NCBI GenBank assembly: GCA_041675505.1
Contig: JBAYTR010000013.1
Span: forward strand, 1-64,000
Direction of reading: 5' to 3'
DNA: 64,000 nt
Source: JAGPCK01 sp041675505
Lineage (GTDB): Bacteria > Bacteroidota > Bacteroidia > UKL13-3
Position 1 is the first letter of the stretch, and every line of letters begins with the position of its first letter. Shown in pieces: positions 18,801 to 28,346 of this stretch. A program made the position numbers and the translations under genes. Under the pieces are notes generated by a model, which ran no database searches, was not told where the DNA came from, and saw only the letters and a list, made by a program, of their open reading frames with translations.

Positions 18801-19919
18801 TTATTTCATGTACTTCTGTACTGTTTCGAATGTTGGTATTTCGAATGCCGACCACTTTTTCACTACTACTCCTTTTTTCATGAGCATAATGCCTGGATTG
18901 GAGCGAATAGCTGTTTTAAGTGCCGTTCCGTCTACGTTATAATATTCGTAAGGTGCCTGCACCTCGTGGCGGTATAATTCTGCATCAGCTAAAGTGGTTC
19001 CTGTAAGTGCCCAGAAACGTTTTTGTGCTTTATCCTGCCAGTCATTAGCCAGTTGATTTATCTTCGGCTGAAAGCTTTTAAATGTCTTTTGCAGGTTATA
19101 CTGTATTAACACCAACTGGTACTCATCTTTGATGAAGAATAAATCTGTTTGCTCTGCTCCCTGTGAATCGTAAATTTTGAAATCGTGAATAGGTGGTTTA
19201 TACCCTTGCTTGACGAGCTTGTCTTTGCGGTCAACAAATTTATAAGTATCCAAATCAGCCGGTAATGCCGTAGATTTAAACTCGAACTGCTGTCCTCCTT
19301 TTTCATATATAAAAACCATCTCGTATTCATCAACCGGAGCTCCCGGAGGAATTGCTGATAATGCTTCAATATCATTGCCTTCTTTGTAGGGAAGAAAATC
19401 AACAAAAGGTAGAAACATGTAAGCCAGTATAGTGAAACCTGTAGAGGCAAAAAGAAAGGTAAAAATAGTTACCGATTGAATAGCCTTTCCGAACAGGGGT
19501 TTGATGTGCTTCTGCCCGATGAAAATGAGGAGAATAAAAATCAACAACACAATATCTTTGGTGAACGATTGCCACGGGGTGAGTTTAATTGCATCACCAA
19601 AGCAACCACAATCTGTTACTTTGTTGTACACTGCTGAATAACCCGTGAGCCAAGTGAAAAACACAATCATTAATAGCAGCAACCAACTGTTGAGTTTGGT
19701 ATACGCACCAATCAGCAGCAGCACACCTACTATGATCTCGAAAATGCAAATCACCATTGCCATAGGCAAGGCCATGGATACAAAGAAGGGCATGTGAAAT
19801 ACCTCAAAATACTCTTCGAGTTTATAAGAGAACCCTAAGGAATCATTGGCTTTAATAAGGCCGGAGATAATGAACAATACTCCAACCAACACACGACTAA
19901 TCTGTACTAACAGTTTCAT
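18801..19919 (-). CDS. DoxX/MauE-like membrane protein of the BT_3928 type
   Basis: Residues 1-150 form a DoxX-like four-helix membrane domain (RVLVGVLFIISGLIKANDSLGF at the start) carrying a periplasmic-side DCGCFGDA motif as in MauE/DoxD-type proteins. Residues about 190-372 form a soluble domain with a thioredoxin-like texture (FFIKDEYQLVLIQYNLQKT, PGIMLMKKGVVVKKWS) but without a clear CxxC. The architecture is that of the Bacteroidota BT_3928 family; a redox or quinone-linked envelope role is inferred from DoxX relatives. One base separates it from the DUF1599 gene upstream. Confidence 0.8.
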   Translation of the reverse strand: MKLLVQISRVLVGVLFIISGLIKANDSLGFSYKLEEYFEVFHMPFFVSMALPMAMVICIFEIIVGVLLLIGAYTKLNSWLLLLMIVFFTWLTGYSAVYNKVTDCGCFGDAIKLTPWQSFTKDIVLLIFILLIFIGQKHIKPLFGKAIQSVTIFTFLFASTGFTILAYMFLPFVDFLPYKEGNDIEALSAIPPGAPVDEYEMVFIYEKGGQQFEFKSTALPADLDTYKFVDRKDKLVKQGYKPPIHDFKIYDSQGAEQTDLFFIKDEYQLVLIQYNLQKTFKSFQPKINQLANDWQDKAQKRFWALTGTTLADAELYRHEVQAPYEYYNVDGTALKTAIRSNPGIMLMKKGVVVKKWSAFEIPTFETVQKYMK

Positions 19920-19920
19920 A

Positions 19921-20466
19921 TTATTTCGCTTCGTTTAATCTTATCAATGCAAAAACAGCATAATTAATAATGTCTCTGAAATTGGCATCTACACCTTCTG
20001 AAGCCAGTGTTTTACCATCGTTATCTTCAATCTGACGGATGCGTAAAATACGCATCAGAATCATATCGGTAAAGGTACTCACCCGCATATCTCTCCAGGC
20101 CTCACCGTAATCCTGATTTTTATCCTGCATCAGGCGGTGGGTGATGTCAATTTCACGGTCGTATTTAAGCAATAACTGGTCCGAAGTAAGCTCCTGTTCG
20201 TTCTCAGAGCCCAATTCGAGTTGAATCAACGCAATAACGCAATAGTTAATAATGCCCATGTACTCCGATTCAATTCCTTCATCAATACGCATCTCCCCTT
20301 TTTGCTCAATGGTACGAATACGTTGCGCTTTGATGAATATCTGATCAGTGATGGATGATAAACGCATAATGCGCCATGATGTTCCGTAATCCTTATTTTT
20401 GCGGGCGAAAATCTCACGACACGATGCAATGGCGTTTTCGTATTGTGCTTTGGTTTGTGTACTCAA
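19921..20466 (-). CDS. tandem DUF1599 (Nmad1-like) protein
   Basis: Two copies of the DUF1599 motif: KNKDYGTSWRIMR near residue 23 and KNQDYGEAWRDMR near 117, each followed by an IRTIE/IRQIE stretch and an EG...IINY segment. I recall DUF1599 being linked to nucleotide-modification-associated proteins, but no reaction is established for the core bacterial copy. Its conserved neighbourhood next to folP and the DoxX-like gene suggests a housekeeping role. Starts about 30 nt from the divergent folP start. Confidence 0.85.
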   Translation of the reverse strand: MSTQTKAQYENAIASCREIFARKNKDYGTSWRIMRLSSITDQIFIKAQRIRTIEQKGEMRIDEGIESEYMGIINYCVIALIQLELGSENEQELTSDQLLLKYDREIDITHRLMQDKNQDYGEAWRDMRVSTFTDMILMRILRIRQIEDNDGKTLASEGVDANFRDIINYAVFALIRLNEAK

Positions 20467-20495
20467 GTGTTATTGTGTTTATTTGTAGAATAGCG

Positions 20496-21350
20496 ATGGC
20501 GAATTTATCGGAAATTTCATTAAAAAAAACGCTCAACTGCAAAGGCCGTCTTTTGGACCTGAGCAAACCTGTGGTGATGGGTATCTTAAACGTAACCCCC
20601 GACTCCTTCTTTGACGGTGGACAACACAACTCTGTTTCAAGCGCATTAACACAGGCTGAACGTATGTTGAATGAGGGTGCCACTATACTTGATATAGGTG
20701 GATACTCCACACGCCCTGGAGCAACTGACATTAGTGAAGAAGAGGAGTTAAACCGTGTAATCCCTGCTGTTGAGGCCATTGCTCAAAAATTCCCTGAAGC
20801 CTTTATTTCCATTGATACTTTCAGGGCGCGTGTAGCGAAAGCAGTCGTACAAAAAGGAGCACACATTATCAACGACATCAGCGGTGGTGAGGATGCTGAG
20901 ATGTTTACCACTGTGGCCCAACTAAGGGTGCCTTACATACTGATGCACAAGCAGGGAAGCATATCTACCATGCATGCACCTGCGCAGTATACGGATGTGG
21001 TATCGGATATTATTGATATATTGCTACCTAAGGTAAAACAGTTACAATCCATGGGTGTGGCTGATGTGGTCATTGATCCCGGCTTTGGTTTCAGTAAAAC
21101 CATCGCACAAAATTTTGAATTGCTGAGGCGTCTGGATGAACTGGCTGTGTTGGGTTTACCTCTGCTGGCGGGTTTAAGTCGCAAGTCAAGCATTTATAAA
21201 ACTTTGGGAACAACTGCTGCTGAAGCCCTTAACGGCACCACTGTTTGCCATACCATTGCCCTGCAAAACGGAGCATGCCTGCTAAGGGTACATGATGTAA
21301 AAGAGGCGATGGAGTGTATTCAATTAGTACAAAAAATTTATGTTCGATAA
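20496..21350 (+). CDS. folP: dihydropteroate synthase
   Basis: Condenses p-aminobenzoate with the pterin pyrophosphate in folate synthesis; target of sulfonamides. Motifs: GILNVTPDSFFDGG, DIGGYSTRPGA, and IDPGFGFSKT. The frame runs upstream to 20376, overlapping the divergent DUF1599 gene, but MANLSEISLKKTLNCKG at 20496 matches the family N-terminus. Its last 11 bases overlap cdaA. Confidence 0.94.
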   Translation: MANLSEISLKKTLNCKGRLLDLSKPVVMGILNVTPDSFFDGGQHNSVSSALTQAERMLNEGATILDIGGYSTRPGATDISEEEELNRVIPAVEAIAQKFPEAFISIDTFRARVAKAVVQKGAHIINDISGGEDAEMFTTVAQLRVPYILMHKQGSISTMHAPAQYTDVVSDIIDILLPKVKQLQSMGVADVVIDPGFGFSKTIAQNFELLRRLDELAVLGLPLLAGLSRKSSIYKTLGTTAAEALNGTTVCHTIALQNGACLLRVHDVKEAMECIQLVQKIYVR

Positions 21351-22164
21351 GGTACTTACATTAGATTATATACAAGAACACTGGTTTGCCTTTAGTGTTG
21401 ACTTGTTGCTCACCCTGCTCATCACCATTCAATTGTTAAGAGCATTAAAGGGAAGTCTGGCATTTAACATTCTCATCGGGGTAATTACCATCTACATCTT
21501 GTGGTGGATACTGGCCCAACTGAACCTGCATTTTATTTCCAGCATACTGGGTGAGTTCACCAAAGTGGGTATGCTCGCAGTGCTTATTGTATTTCAGCAA
21601 GAGATACGCAAGTTTCTGATGCTGCTGGGGCAAAACAGTATTTATGGGGGAGGAAAAGTCTCTTGGAAAAACCTGCTGCCCTGGAACTGGAACATACGGG
21701 AAGGCAATATCACCAACAACTTTGAAGCAGTAGCTGCAGCCTGCGAAACGCTTGCTGCGGGAAAAACAGGTGCCATATTGGTGTTTCCGAAATCAAGCGA
21801 ACTGAAATTTTTTGCTTTAACCGGAGAGATTATGGATGCCGTTGTTTCCAAGCGACTGATAGAAAGTATTTTTAACAAGTACAGCCCCTTACATGACGGT
21901 GCGGCTATTGTGCACAGCAACCGCATAAAAGCTGCAGGTTGTGTATTGCCCGTAAGCGAAAACCCTGATTTACCCGCAGGTATGGGCTTGCGTCACAGAG
22001 CGGGTGTGGGCATTACTGAACAATCGGATGCTATTGCGATTGTTATCTCAGAAGAGACCGGCAAAATAAGTATTGTTAAGGAAGGCAAAGTGAAAGAGGA
22101 TGTCTTGCCTTTTGACATTGTACGCATGATGAGTGCCGAGTTTGCTGATGAGTTGATCAAGTGA
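21340..22164 (+). CDS. cdaA: membrane diadenylate cyclase (CdaA/DacA type)
   Basis: Makes cyclic di-AMP from two ATP. Three N-terminal transmembrane helices (about residues 18-37, 41-60 and 65-86) precede the DAC domain with the catalytic DGA (186-188) and RHR (218-220) motifs. 274 residues is standard. It overlaps folP by 11 bases, so the two are co-transcribed and probably translationally coupled. c-di-AMP controls osmotic and cell-wall balance in other bacteria; no phosphodiesterase is seen in the window. Confidence 0.95.
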   Translation: MFDKVLTLDYIQEHWFAFSVDLLLTLLITIQLLRALKGSLAFNILIGVITIYILWWILAQLNLHFISSILGEFTKVGMLAVLIVFQQEIRKFLMLLGQNSIYGGGKVSWKNLLPWNWNIREGNITNNFEAVAAACETLAAGKTGAILVFPKSSELKFFALTGEIMDAVVSKRLIESIFNKYSPLHDGAAIVHSNRIKAAGCVLPVSENPDLPAGMGLRHRAGVGITEQSDAIAIVISEETGKISIVKEGKVKEDVLPFDIVRMMSAEFADELIK

Positions 22165-22170
22165 TGGACT

Positions 22171-22275
22171 GTCAGATGTAGCACGTGAAGTGGTCTGACG
22201 CGTAATGCGTCTGACCACAATATGATAGACATGTGGCTCATTTTCTCTCGTGGCGTCAGATGCTACATCTGACGC
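22171..22275. repeat. nested palindromic repeat (REP-like)
   Basis: The intergenic region holds an outer pair GTCAGATGTAGCA (22171-22183) and its exact complement (22261-22273). Inside are a hairpin around TGGTCTGACGC (22191-22201, one mismatch) and a perfect 10-bp hairpin with 3-nt loop at 22253-22275 (GCGTCAGATG). The motif GCGTCAGA or its complement recurs four times. No ORF or transposase accompanies it. Confidence 0.7.
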
Positions 22276-22319
22276 TCCTTTGCAGAAAGGGATTGGGCAA
22301 CCATAACACTTATGAACTA

Positions 22320-22859
22320 CTACTTCAGAGGTTTCAAAAAACCTGAACGGCCTAAATCATTTTTATATTTTGTGTAAACAGAAAGGTAAGGTGCATCAAA
22401 CCAGTTCCAGTTGGTGCGGTTGTATATAAACCCTTTTACGCCACCCCGAAAAAAATTGTAATTGCTGCCGCCCATACTCACATCTAAGCATAAACCTCCT
22501 ACCCTGCAAGCACTCTTGTTGCCTGAATGACCGCAAGGCTTTCGCATGCTGCCCCAACCGGCTTTTACATCCAGCGTTCGGGTTTCCATCATTAAACTAA
22601 CACTGCGCAAATGGTGAATATCTCTCCTGCGGTTTTTACGTATCATAATCCAGGAGTAAGCTAAAGAAACACCTTTATTCAACTGGTCCTCTGTGGTGCG
22701 TCCCTGGCTGAGTGCCACATCACATTCCACTCCGGCCACTATGCCTCTGCTGGTAAAACAATACCCGAAAGAAATACCCGGAGCTGCATAAAGCTGCGCA
22801 CTGCTTTGGGTGCTGATAACACTGCAAAAAATAAAAAAAAGGCAGGCAGACCTTATCAT
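22320..22859 (-). CDS. secreted protein of unknown function
   Basis: 179 residues with a signal peptide ending near TQSSAQ. The rest resembles a short outer-membrane-type beta protein (alternating hydrophobic strands, GISFGYCF, aromatic C-terminal part), and SFGYCF...GGLCLDVSMGG suggests strands with paired cysteines. No family recognised. It starts five bases after the stop of the TPR-like lipoprotein gene, so the two are likely co-expressed. Confidence 0.7.
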   Translation of the reverse strand: MIRSACLFFIFCSVISTQSSAQLYAAPGISFGYCFTSRGIVAGVECDVALSQGRTTEDQLNKGVSLAYSWIMIRKNRRRDIHHLRSVSLMMETRTLDVKAGWGSMRKPCGHSGNKSACRVGGLCLDVSMGGSNYNFFRGGVKGFIYNRTNWNWFDAPYLSVYTKYKNDLGRSGFLKPLK

Positions 22860-22864
22860 AACGT

Positions 22865-23395
22865 TTACATAGTTGAATCGCCTGAGGCTTCTTTCTCTTT
22901 TAAAAACTTAATGATGTCTTCATCACTTTTACCAATAAGATTTAAAGCGGCACGGGCATCATCAGCGAGTTCTCCGTTAGGGTATTTTTTCAAAAACTCT
23001 TCGTAATCGGTACGGGCTTTGGCAAATTGCTGCAAACCGTTTTCCTGTACAAAGGCTTTCATAAACAAAGCGTGTTCAGCACGTTTGTCTTTGCTGTAAT
23101 TTTTAGCAAATACATCGTACATACCTATGGCATCATCAAACTTACTGAGCATGTGGTACGACTCAGCTGCTTTAAACGTAAAATCACACGTGTTGGGATC
23201 CTTGGGGTACTTCGTAATAAAATCTACGTACATAGCGGTGAGCTCCTCCAACAAGGCCGGATTGTTGAGCGTTGAATCGCTATCTTCAATCTTTTTGATT
23301 TTGTGCAAAGCCTCATCTTTGGGTGAGGTGCAAGCAAAAAAAATGGCGGTACTAAGTACTGCAATAAAAAATTTAACTGCGTGTATGCGCTTCAT
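22865..23395 (-). CDS. TPR-repeat lipoprotein
   Basis: Lipoprotein signal with lipobox IFFAC near residue 22, then helical repeats of TPR type (FKAAESYHMLSKFDDAIGMY; ARTDYEEFLKKYPNGELA). The pattern Y-x-x-F-x-x-x-YP resembles BamD/YbgF-like outer-membrane assembly lipoproteins, but at 176 residues it is shorter than BamD. Likely anchored in the envelope as an interaction scaffold; partner unknown. Middle gene of a leftward set with the CoA-binding protein upstream (4-nt gap). Confidence 0.78.
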   Translation of the reverse strand: MKRIHAVKFFIAVLSTAIFFACTSPKDEALHKIKKIEDSDSTLNNPALLEELTAMYVDFITKYPKDPNTCDFTFKAAESYHMLSKFDDAIGMYDVFAKNYSKDKRAEHALFMKAFVQENGLQQFAKARTDYEEFLKKYPNGELADDARAALNLIGKSDEDIIKFLKEKEASGDSTM

Positions 23396-23399
23396 GTGT

Positions 23400-23762
23400 T
23401 TAATAATTTCCGGTGCTTAATAATACCAGCGTGCAAGCTTCCAATACCTGTACACCGTGTTTTTCCAGTTTCGCTTCAAAAGCTTCATTCTCTGTTCCGG
23501 GGTTAAAAATAACCCGCTTGGGTTTTAGGGAAAGGATGTAATCTTCATACTCCTGTTGTTTATCAGGACCAAGATAAAGTGTTACACTATCTACCTCTTC
23601 CACTTCAGGATGCCCGTTGAGAATGGGTACTCCGGCTACCTCACCCTTTTTAATTCCTACGTTCACAATGGGGTGCCCATGCTTTGTAAGCATATGAGCC
23701 GCACGGTAAGCGTAGCGGTCGGTATTGGGTGTGGCACCTATAATGAGTGTCTTTTTGGACAT
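23400..23762 (-). CDS. CoA-binding domain protein (Rossmann fold)
   Basis: 120 residues with the CoA_binding_2 pattern: TLIIGATPNTDRYAYRA, VNVGIKKGEVAGVPILN, KPKRVIFNPGTENEAFE. Such small proteins resemble the CoA-binding domain of succinyl-CoA synthetase alone; function is unknown. Complete and tightly followed by the TPR lipoprotein gene. Confidence 0.85.
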   Translation of the reverse strand: MSKKTLIIGATPNTDRYAYRAAHMLTKHGHPIVNVGIKKGEVAGVPILNGHPEVEEVDSVTLYLGPDKQQEYEDYILSLKPKRVIFNPGTENEAFEAKLEKHGVQVLEACTLVLLSTGNY

Positions 23763-23815
23763 GGTGCAAAGATATATGCTTATAAAATGTTTTGTTAAGT
23801 TAGTTGAATGGGAAT

Positions 23816-25216
23816 TTAACCGGTCAACGGTAATACTTTTTGTAAAGTCATCATACCGCGAGCAAGGGATGCTTTAGCCTTAAGTTTCGACATGCCTAAG
23901 TAATTTCCCTTTTTGCCTGCTTTAAACGCGTTCACTTCATTCACAATCATATTCACTGCGTATTGGTAGTACTTACGTGAATAGGTACGCTTAAAGTCAA
24001 TGTCCCGATCAGTAGAGGTTTCCCAAGGTAAATCCTCAATGAAGTTGTTCTCCACCTCCTGATACAATGGAGTGCCTTTAATGGGATAAGCTACTGTAAT
24101 GGTAAAAATATCGGGGTCAGATTCTTTGAGGTGGCGCACCGTTTCATAAATATCTTCCTCTGTCTCTCCCGGATAACCTACCATGATAAACGTTCCGGCC
24201 TGTATGCCTTTGGCCTGTGCTTTCCGAATCATGTCACGCACCTGCATCACATCTACCCTGCGATCCATCAGGTCAATCACTTTTTGCGAGCCACTCTCCG
24301 CTCCAATCCACACGCGGAAACAGCCCGTGGCTTTAAGGTCATCTATCACTTCTTCACTCATCCTGTCGGCACGCGTAATGCATTCGTATGGAAAATGAAT
24401 ACCCCGACTTTCCATCTCTTCCCGAAATTCTTTAAGCCATTTGTGACTCACAGTAAACACATCGTCAACAAACCAAATACTGTCTACATCGTAGTTGGTT
24501 TTAATCCATTCTATTTCATCTACTACATGTTTAGCACTGCGCCTGCGGTAACTTTGTCCGTACACGGCACGACTACACCATTTGCAACTGTAAGGGCAAC
24601 CGCGCATGGTGTTAATGGATATGGCACTGGTACCGTGCTTCGATTTCCAGGCATCAAAATACAATTGCAAATTTACTTTGGTGCGGTTAGGTAAAGGCAG
24701 GTTATCCAGCTCACGCAATTTGGTGCGCTCTGGGGTGTATACCACCTCTGTTTTGTTCAAAAATGCCATACCGGGTATTTCAGCTACTTGCTTGTTCAAC
24801 TGTCCATCGAGGTACTGTGTAAGCTCCAACATGGTTTCTTCTCCCTCTCCCAATACAATAAAATCTGCCCCGTGCTCCAGAAATTTCTGTACGTGATTCC
24901 GCACTTCCGGACCACCCAAAATTATTTTAGTGCGTGCAAGAGTAGGTTCACTTTTTATGAACTGAACAAGGCGCAATACATTGAGTTTAGTCATCAGGTT
25001 AGTATACACGGCCACTATATCCGGCTGCTGTGCGAGTATGGTTTGCTTCTGATTTTCAAAAGAGGAAAAAGTTGAATCGAACACCTGATTATCATACCCG
25101 TGCTTCTCGAGCCAGGCTGATATGTAAAGTATTCCCAGCGGCATATAGGGGCGCATGATCTCCTGCTCTTTCGGGTCTTCTGCTATAAAGTAGCCGTGGG
25201 TAAATACTATTTTCAT
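23816..25216 (-). CDS. B12-binding-domain radical SAM protein (third of cluster)
   Basis: 466 residues. The N-terminal half (residues 1-150) is a cobalamin-binding-like Rossmann domain (YMPLGILYISAWLEKHGY; GGPEV; VLGEGEETMLEL). The radical SAM cluster motif is CPYSCKWC, followed by VWIGAESGSQKVIDLMDR and GTFIMVGYPGETEED. Such class B enzymes often methylate or rearrange unactivated carbons in lipids or natural products. It overlaps the methyltransferase gene upstream by four bases. The paralogue at 25973-27409 shares the same architecture and phrases. Substrate unknown. Confidence 0.9.
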   Translation of the reverse strand: MKIVFTHGYFIAEDPKEQEIMRPYMPLGILYISAWLEKHGYDNQVFDSTFSSFENQKQTILAQQPDIVAVYTNLMTKLNVLRLVQFIKSEPTLARTKIILGGPEVRNHVQKFLEHGADFIVLGEGEETMLELTQYLDGQLNKQVAEIPGMAFLNKTEVVYTPERTKLRELDNLPLPNRTKVNLQLYFDAWKSKHGTSAISINTMRGCPYSCKWCSRAVYGQSYRRRSAKHVVDEIEWIKTNYDVDSIWFVDDVFTVSHKWLKEFREEMESRGIHFPYECITRADRMSEEVIDDLKATGCFRVWIGAESGSQKVIDLMDRRVDVMQVRDMIRKAQAKGIQAGTFIMVGYPGETEEDIYETVRHLKESDPDIFTITVAYPIKGTPLYQEVENNFIEDLPWETSTDRDIDFKRTYSRKYYQYAVNMIVNEVNAFKAGKKGNYLGMSKLKAKASLARGMMTLQKVLPLTG

Positions 25217-25989
25217 TTTTTTTCGAATACTACAAATGTATGGTCGGCATGGTCACTAAAAAAGGAAAAGTGAGCGAACAGAAATTCCAGTAGGTTAATA
25301 AGCGGTACAATTAGTCGGAAACGTTGGAGCCAAGACTCCAGGTAAGAAGGAGGAATAAACAACCCGACAGGGCGTGATTTTTTAAACTCAAAGGAGGAAA
25401 AAATGTGCTGCAATTCTTTCACGGAATAACAAAACGTAGGCTGCGTAGCCTGATGGCCCAACTGAGCCAAGGCTTCCCCCTGCCTGCGATTTCCTTTTTG
25501 CCTGTCTCCTTTCAGGGTAAAGTACATCCTTTCCCAAAAACATTTTTTGCCCAACACTACCAGAATCAGCTTTCCTTTCGGGGCCAGCAACTGATAAAAG
25601 TCTTCATTGAGTTGTTTCAATTCCTGTGCATTGATGCAATTGAGTCCGGCAAAGTCAGAAAAAATGATGTCGAACTGTTGACCTTTATACTTTTCTCTGA
25701 GTTCACTAAAGGCAGCTACTTGAAATTTTACCTCTGCTGTTTTTTGTTTAGCTACAGCAATCATTTCCTCAGAAATATCGCTTGCCCATACCCGGTGGCC
25801 TTTTGCTGCCAGCCACAAAGCATCTTCACCTGTTCCGCAGTTTATTTCCAGTAGGTTAAGTTGCGCATAGTTAATAAAAGGTTGAAGAAAATGCCTTACC
25901 CTGTTGCGTTGCATTGTGCCAATACGGGTATGGGTAAACTCCCGGTCGTACGCCTGAGCCAGCGCGTCAAAATTAGCTGATTGCAGCAT
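25213..25989 (-). CDS. class I SAM-dependent methyltransferase
   Basis: 258 residues. Motif I is LLEINCGTGEDALWLAAKGH, then ASDISEEMIAVA (acidic residue binding the SAM ribose) and QFDIIFSDFAGLNCI. C-terminal SLTPPSYLE-like segment FIPPSYLESWLQRF. The substrate cannot be told. It overlaps both neighbouring radical SAM genes (four and 17 bases), so it is translated with them and probably works on the same product. Confidence 0.87.
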   Translation of the reverse strand: MLQSANFDALAQAYDREFTHTRIGTMQRNRVRHFLQPFINYAQLNLLEINCGTGEDALWLAAKGHRVWASDISEEMIAVAKQKTAEVKFQVAAFSELREKYKGQQFDIIFSDFAGLNCINAQELKQLNEDFYQLLAPKGKLILVVLGKKCFWERMYFTLKGDRQKGNRRQGEALAQLGHQATQPTFCYSVKELQHIFSSFEFKKSRPVGLFIPPSYLESWLQRFRLIVPLINLLEFLFAHFSFFSDHADHTFVVFEKK

Positions 25990-27409
25990 GTTTTTTTATG
26001 CGTTGTTGTGCCAGCCACACTTGCGGAATGCGGTATCCGAGAGATAAAACCTTTTTAAAGTTATGTCCGGTTCTCCAGGCTTCTACTGCTTTCCATGTTC
26101 TGAATTTGTAATGCACCAAACGTTGCAGGTGTTTGTAAAAATCAGCGGGGTAGGTACCTTTAAACATCACCAGCAATTCATCTGAATCGGTCCAGTTTTG
26201 TTTATTACTTAATTGCGCTTTTACATTGTCGTAAAACTTGGTGCCGGGTAAGGGATAGGAAACGGAAATGCCGATATCATGCGGTAAAAGTTTTTTCACC
26301 ATAGCAAGGGTACTTTGAATGTCCTCCAGATTTTCACCCGGGTAACCAAACTGTAAAAAGAAACAGGGATGAATATGGTGTTGTTTCATGAGCAGCGTTG
26401 CCTGTTCAATTTGTTCCACTTTGGTGCCTTTGTCCATGGCATCCAGTATTTTTTGAGAACCGCTTTCAGCTCCTACCCACACCTCTTCGCAACCTGCCAT
26501 AGCCAGGTAACGGATACTGTCTTCTTCCAAAAGCAGGTCAACCCGCGATTGTATTTTGAACTTAAAAGTAAGCTGTTCTTTTTGTACCAGTTCAGCAAAA
26601 TGTTTCACCCAACCCGGTTTTAAACCAAATATATCATCGGCAAACCAGATGTGCTGAACCCCGAATTTTTCTTTGAGCAGTTTAATCTCACTGATTACAT
26701 TCTCCGGAGAGCGTGAATTGTAACGATTGCCGTATATGGGCTTGGCGCACCAGTTGCACTTAAACGGGCAACCACGTGTAGTGGCCATGTTAATGGAGAA
26801 AAAACCTTTATGCTCCATCCACATTTTTTTGTACGGTGTAATGTCTATTAACTCCCAGGCCGGTAATGGCAATGTATCCAGCTCTCTCAGGTTCTCTCTT
26901 TTAGGCGTGTGTACCACATTTCCTTCTTGCAGGTAAATAAGGCCGTTGATGTTGTTGATGTTTCCGTTTTTCTTTACCACATACTCGGCTAACTCCAGCA
27001 GTGTTTGCTCTCCTTCTCCGGCAATCACGTAATCTGCTCCTTTGCTCAGATAGTCTTCCGCACGGTCAGTGGAATCAGAACTTGAAATAGCTACCGTGCA
27101 ACCTGCTTTTTTAGCCAGTTGTATCATCTCAAAAGCAGCATCACGCATATTGGTGAGGCACATTTTGGTGAGGTAATTAAACCCATCATCATAAATCACA
27201 AACAGTTGTGGTTTGTGCTGTGCAATAGCCGGTGCGGTTTCATCAGCACTTTGCGCAAACATATTGTCTTTAAAGGCAACTGAGAATCCTTTTTGTTTTA
27301 ATACTGCTGCGGCAAACAGGGTAGCCAAAGGTGCATAAGGTGTTCCTGCACGAAACTGCTTGGGGTCAAACCGAAGAAAATACGAGTGTGTGAGTAAGAT
27401 ATCAGCCAT
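25973..27409 (-). CDS. B12-binding-domain radical SAM protein (second of cluster)
   Basis: 478 residues, same architecture as its paralogue at 23816-25216: N-terminal B12-binding-like domain (GTPYAPLATLFAAAVLKQKG; GADYVIAGEGEQTLLEL), CxxxCxxC in CPFKCNWC, then VWVGAESGSQKILDAMDKG and LQFGYPGENLEDI. The unusual shared position of Gly-Ala-Glu-Ser-Gly-Ser-Gln shows a recent common origin. Overlaps the nucleotidyltransferase gene upstream by eight bases. Confidence 0.9.
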   Translation of the reverse strand: MADILLTHSYFLRFDPKQFRAGTPYAPLATLFAAAVLKQKGFSVAFKDNMFAQSADETAPAIAQHKPQLFVIYDDGFNYLTKMCLTNMRDAAFEMIQLAKKAGCTVAISSSDSTDRAEDYLSKGADYVIAGEGEQTLLELAEYVVKKNGNINNINGLIYLQEGNVVHTPKRENLRELDTLPLPAWELIDITPYKKMWMEHKGFFSINMATTRGCPFKCNWCAKPIYGNRYNSRSPENVISEIKLLKEKFGVQHIWFADDIFGLKPGWVKHFAELVQKEQLTFKFKIQSRVDLLLEEDSIRYLAMAGCEEVWVGAESGSQKILDAMDKGTKVEQIEQATLLMKQHHIHPCFFLQFGYPGENLEDIQSTLAMVKKLLPHDIGISVSYPLPGTKFYDNVKAQLSNKQNWTDSDELLVMFKGTYPADFYKHLQRLVHYKFRTWKAVEAWRTGHNFKKVLSLGYRIPQVWLAQQRIKKHAAIS

Positions 27410-28346
27410 GTAATGTTGCTTTATACTGTTGCTGAAACTGACTTCTGTTTTGAGATAGTTTTTCGAGCACTAATTTTTGAAAATTCTGAGGGTGATGTTT
27501 AGATACGTATTTCCTTGACCGAAGTGCAGTATCTAATTCCTCTTTTGAAAAATGCCTGAATTTATTCTGCCACTTTTTGATGGTTAAACGCATAAAGATG
27601 TCATCCAACACATCGCCCAACCGGTTATCCAGTAATTTTTCCAGCAAACGCTTCACCGTCCTGGTGCCTCGCTCTTCGTCTACCTCAACTCTTTTTGTAT
27701 AGTTGGGCAGGTAGCCTAAAGCCCATTGATTATTCTCCATAAGTGAGCCATGAACCTCTTTACCAGTCATAGGGAGTAAGGTGAGTAATTCTGTAGCGGT
27801 AAAAATATTTTTATCCGGAATCTCCAGGTGTGTGGTATCTACAAAATAATTGACGCAAAAATATTTGTGGTTATTCAACAGCACTATTTTTTTGAACAGA
27901 ATCAACAGGCTGCGTGCAATCCACAAACGTTTGGGTGTGGTGATGATAAAATAATCTACATCTCCCTTTTCATCCATAAACCCTTTTGACAATGAACCGG
28001 AAATACACACGCTGCGAACATAGGGAAACTGATGTATGAGGTTAGAATATTTTACCGCCTTTTGCATCATCTCTTCTGCTTTTCGGTTGCCCTCTTCACG
28101 CCTTTCTACAAGGCGTTGCTCATTCTCCAGTGAATAGTACTGTCCTAACTTATAAATTAGTTTTCTGTTGAGCAAGGTATCCAGCAACTCCTGCAGCTTT
28201 TCATTTTTGATTTGCCCCGAACTGAACTGCACTATTTCATCAGCAGTTAATGGGTAGTGAAAAATATCAAAGTACAACAACGTATCAATAACGGTTGACT
28301 CTTGTTCATTGAGTAGCTGATTTTGCAGTATCGATTTTGTGTTCAT
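27402..28346 (-). CDS. nucleotidyltransferase-domain protein
   Basis: 314 residues. Residues 1-75 look like a winged-helix segment (ESTVIDTLLYFDIFHYPLTADEI). A minimal nucleotidyltransferase core follows, with VCISGSLSKGFMDEKGDVDYFI giving the GS...D-x-D metal site, and a helical C-terminal part rich in Lys/Arg. Nucleotidyl transfer to a small molecule or protein is possible. Its position between radical SAM and methyltransferase genes, with overlaps of eight and one bases, ties it to the same pathway. Confidence 0.82.
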   Translation of the reverse strand: MNTKSILQNQLLNEQESTVIDTLLYFDIFHYPLTADEIVQFSSGQIKNEKLQELLDTLLNRKLIYKLGQYYSLENEQRLVERREEGNRKAEEMMQKAVKYSNLIHQFPYVRSVCISGSLSKGFMDEKGDVDYFIITTPKRLWIARSLLILFKKIVLLNNHKYFCVNYFVDTTHLEIPDKNIFTATELLTLLPMTGKEVHGSLMENNQWALGYLPNYTKRVEVDEERGTRTVKRLLEKLLDNRLGDVLDDIFMRLTIKKWQNKFRHFSKEELDTALRSRKYVSKHHPQNFQKLVLEKLSQNRSQFQQQYKATLHG

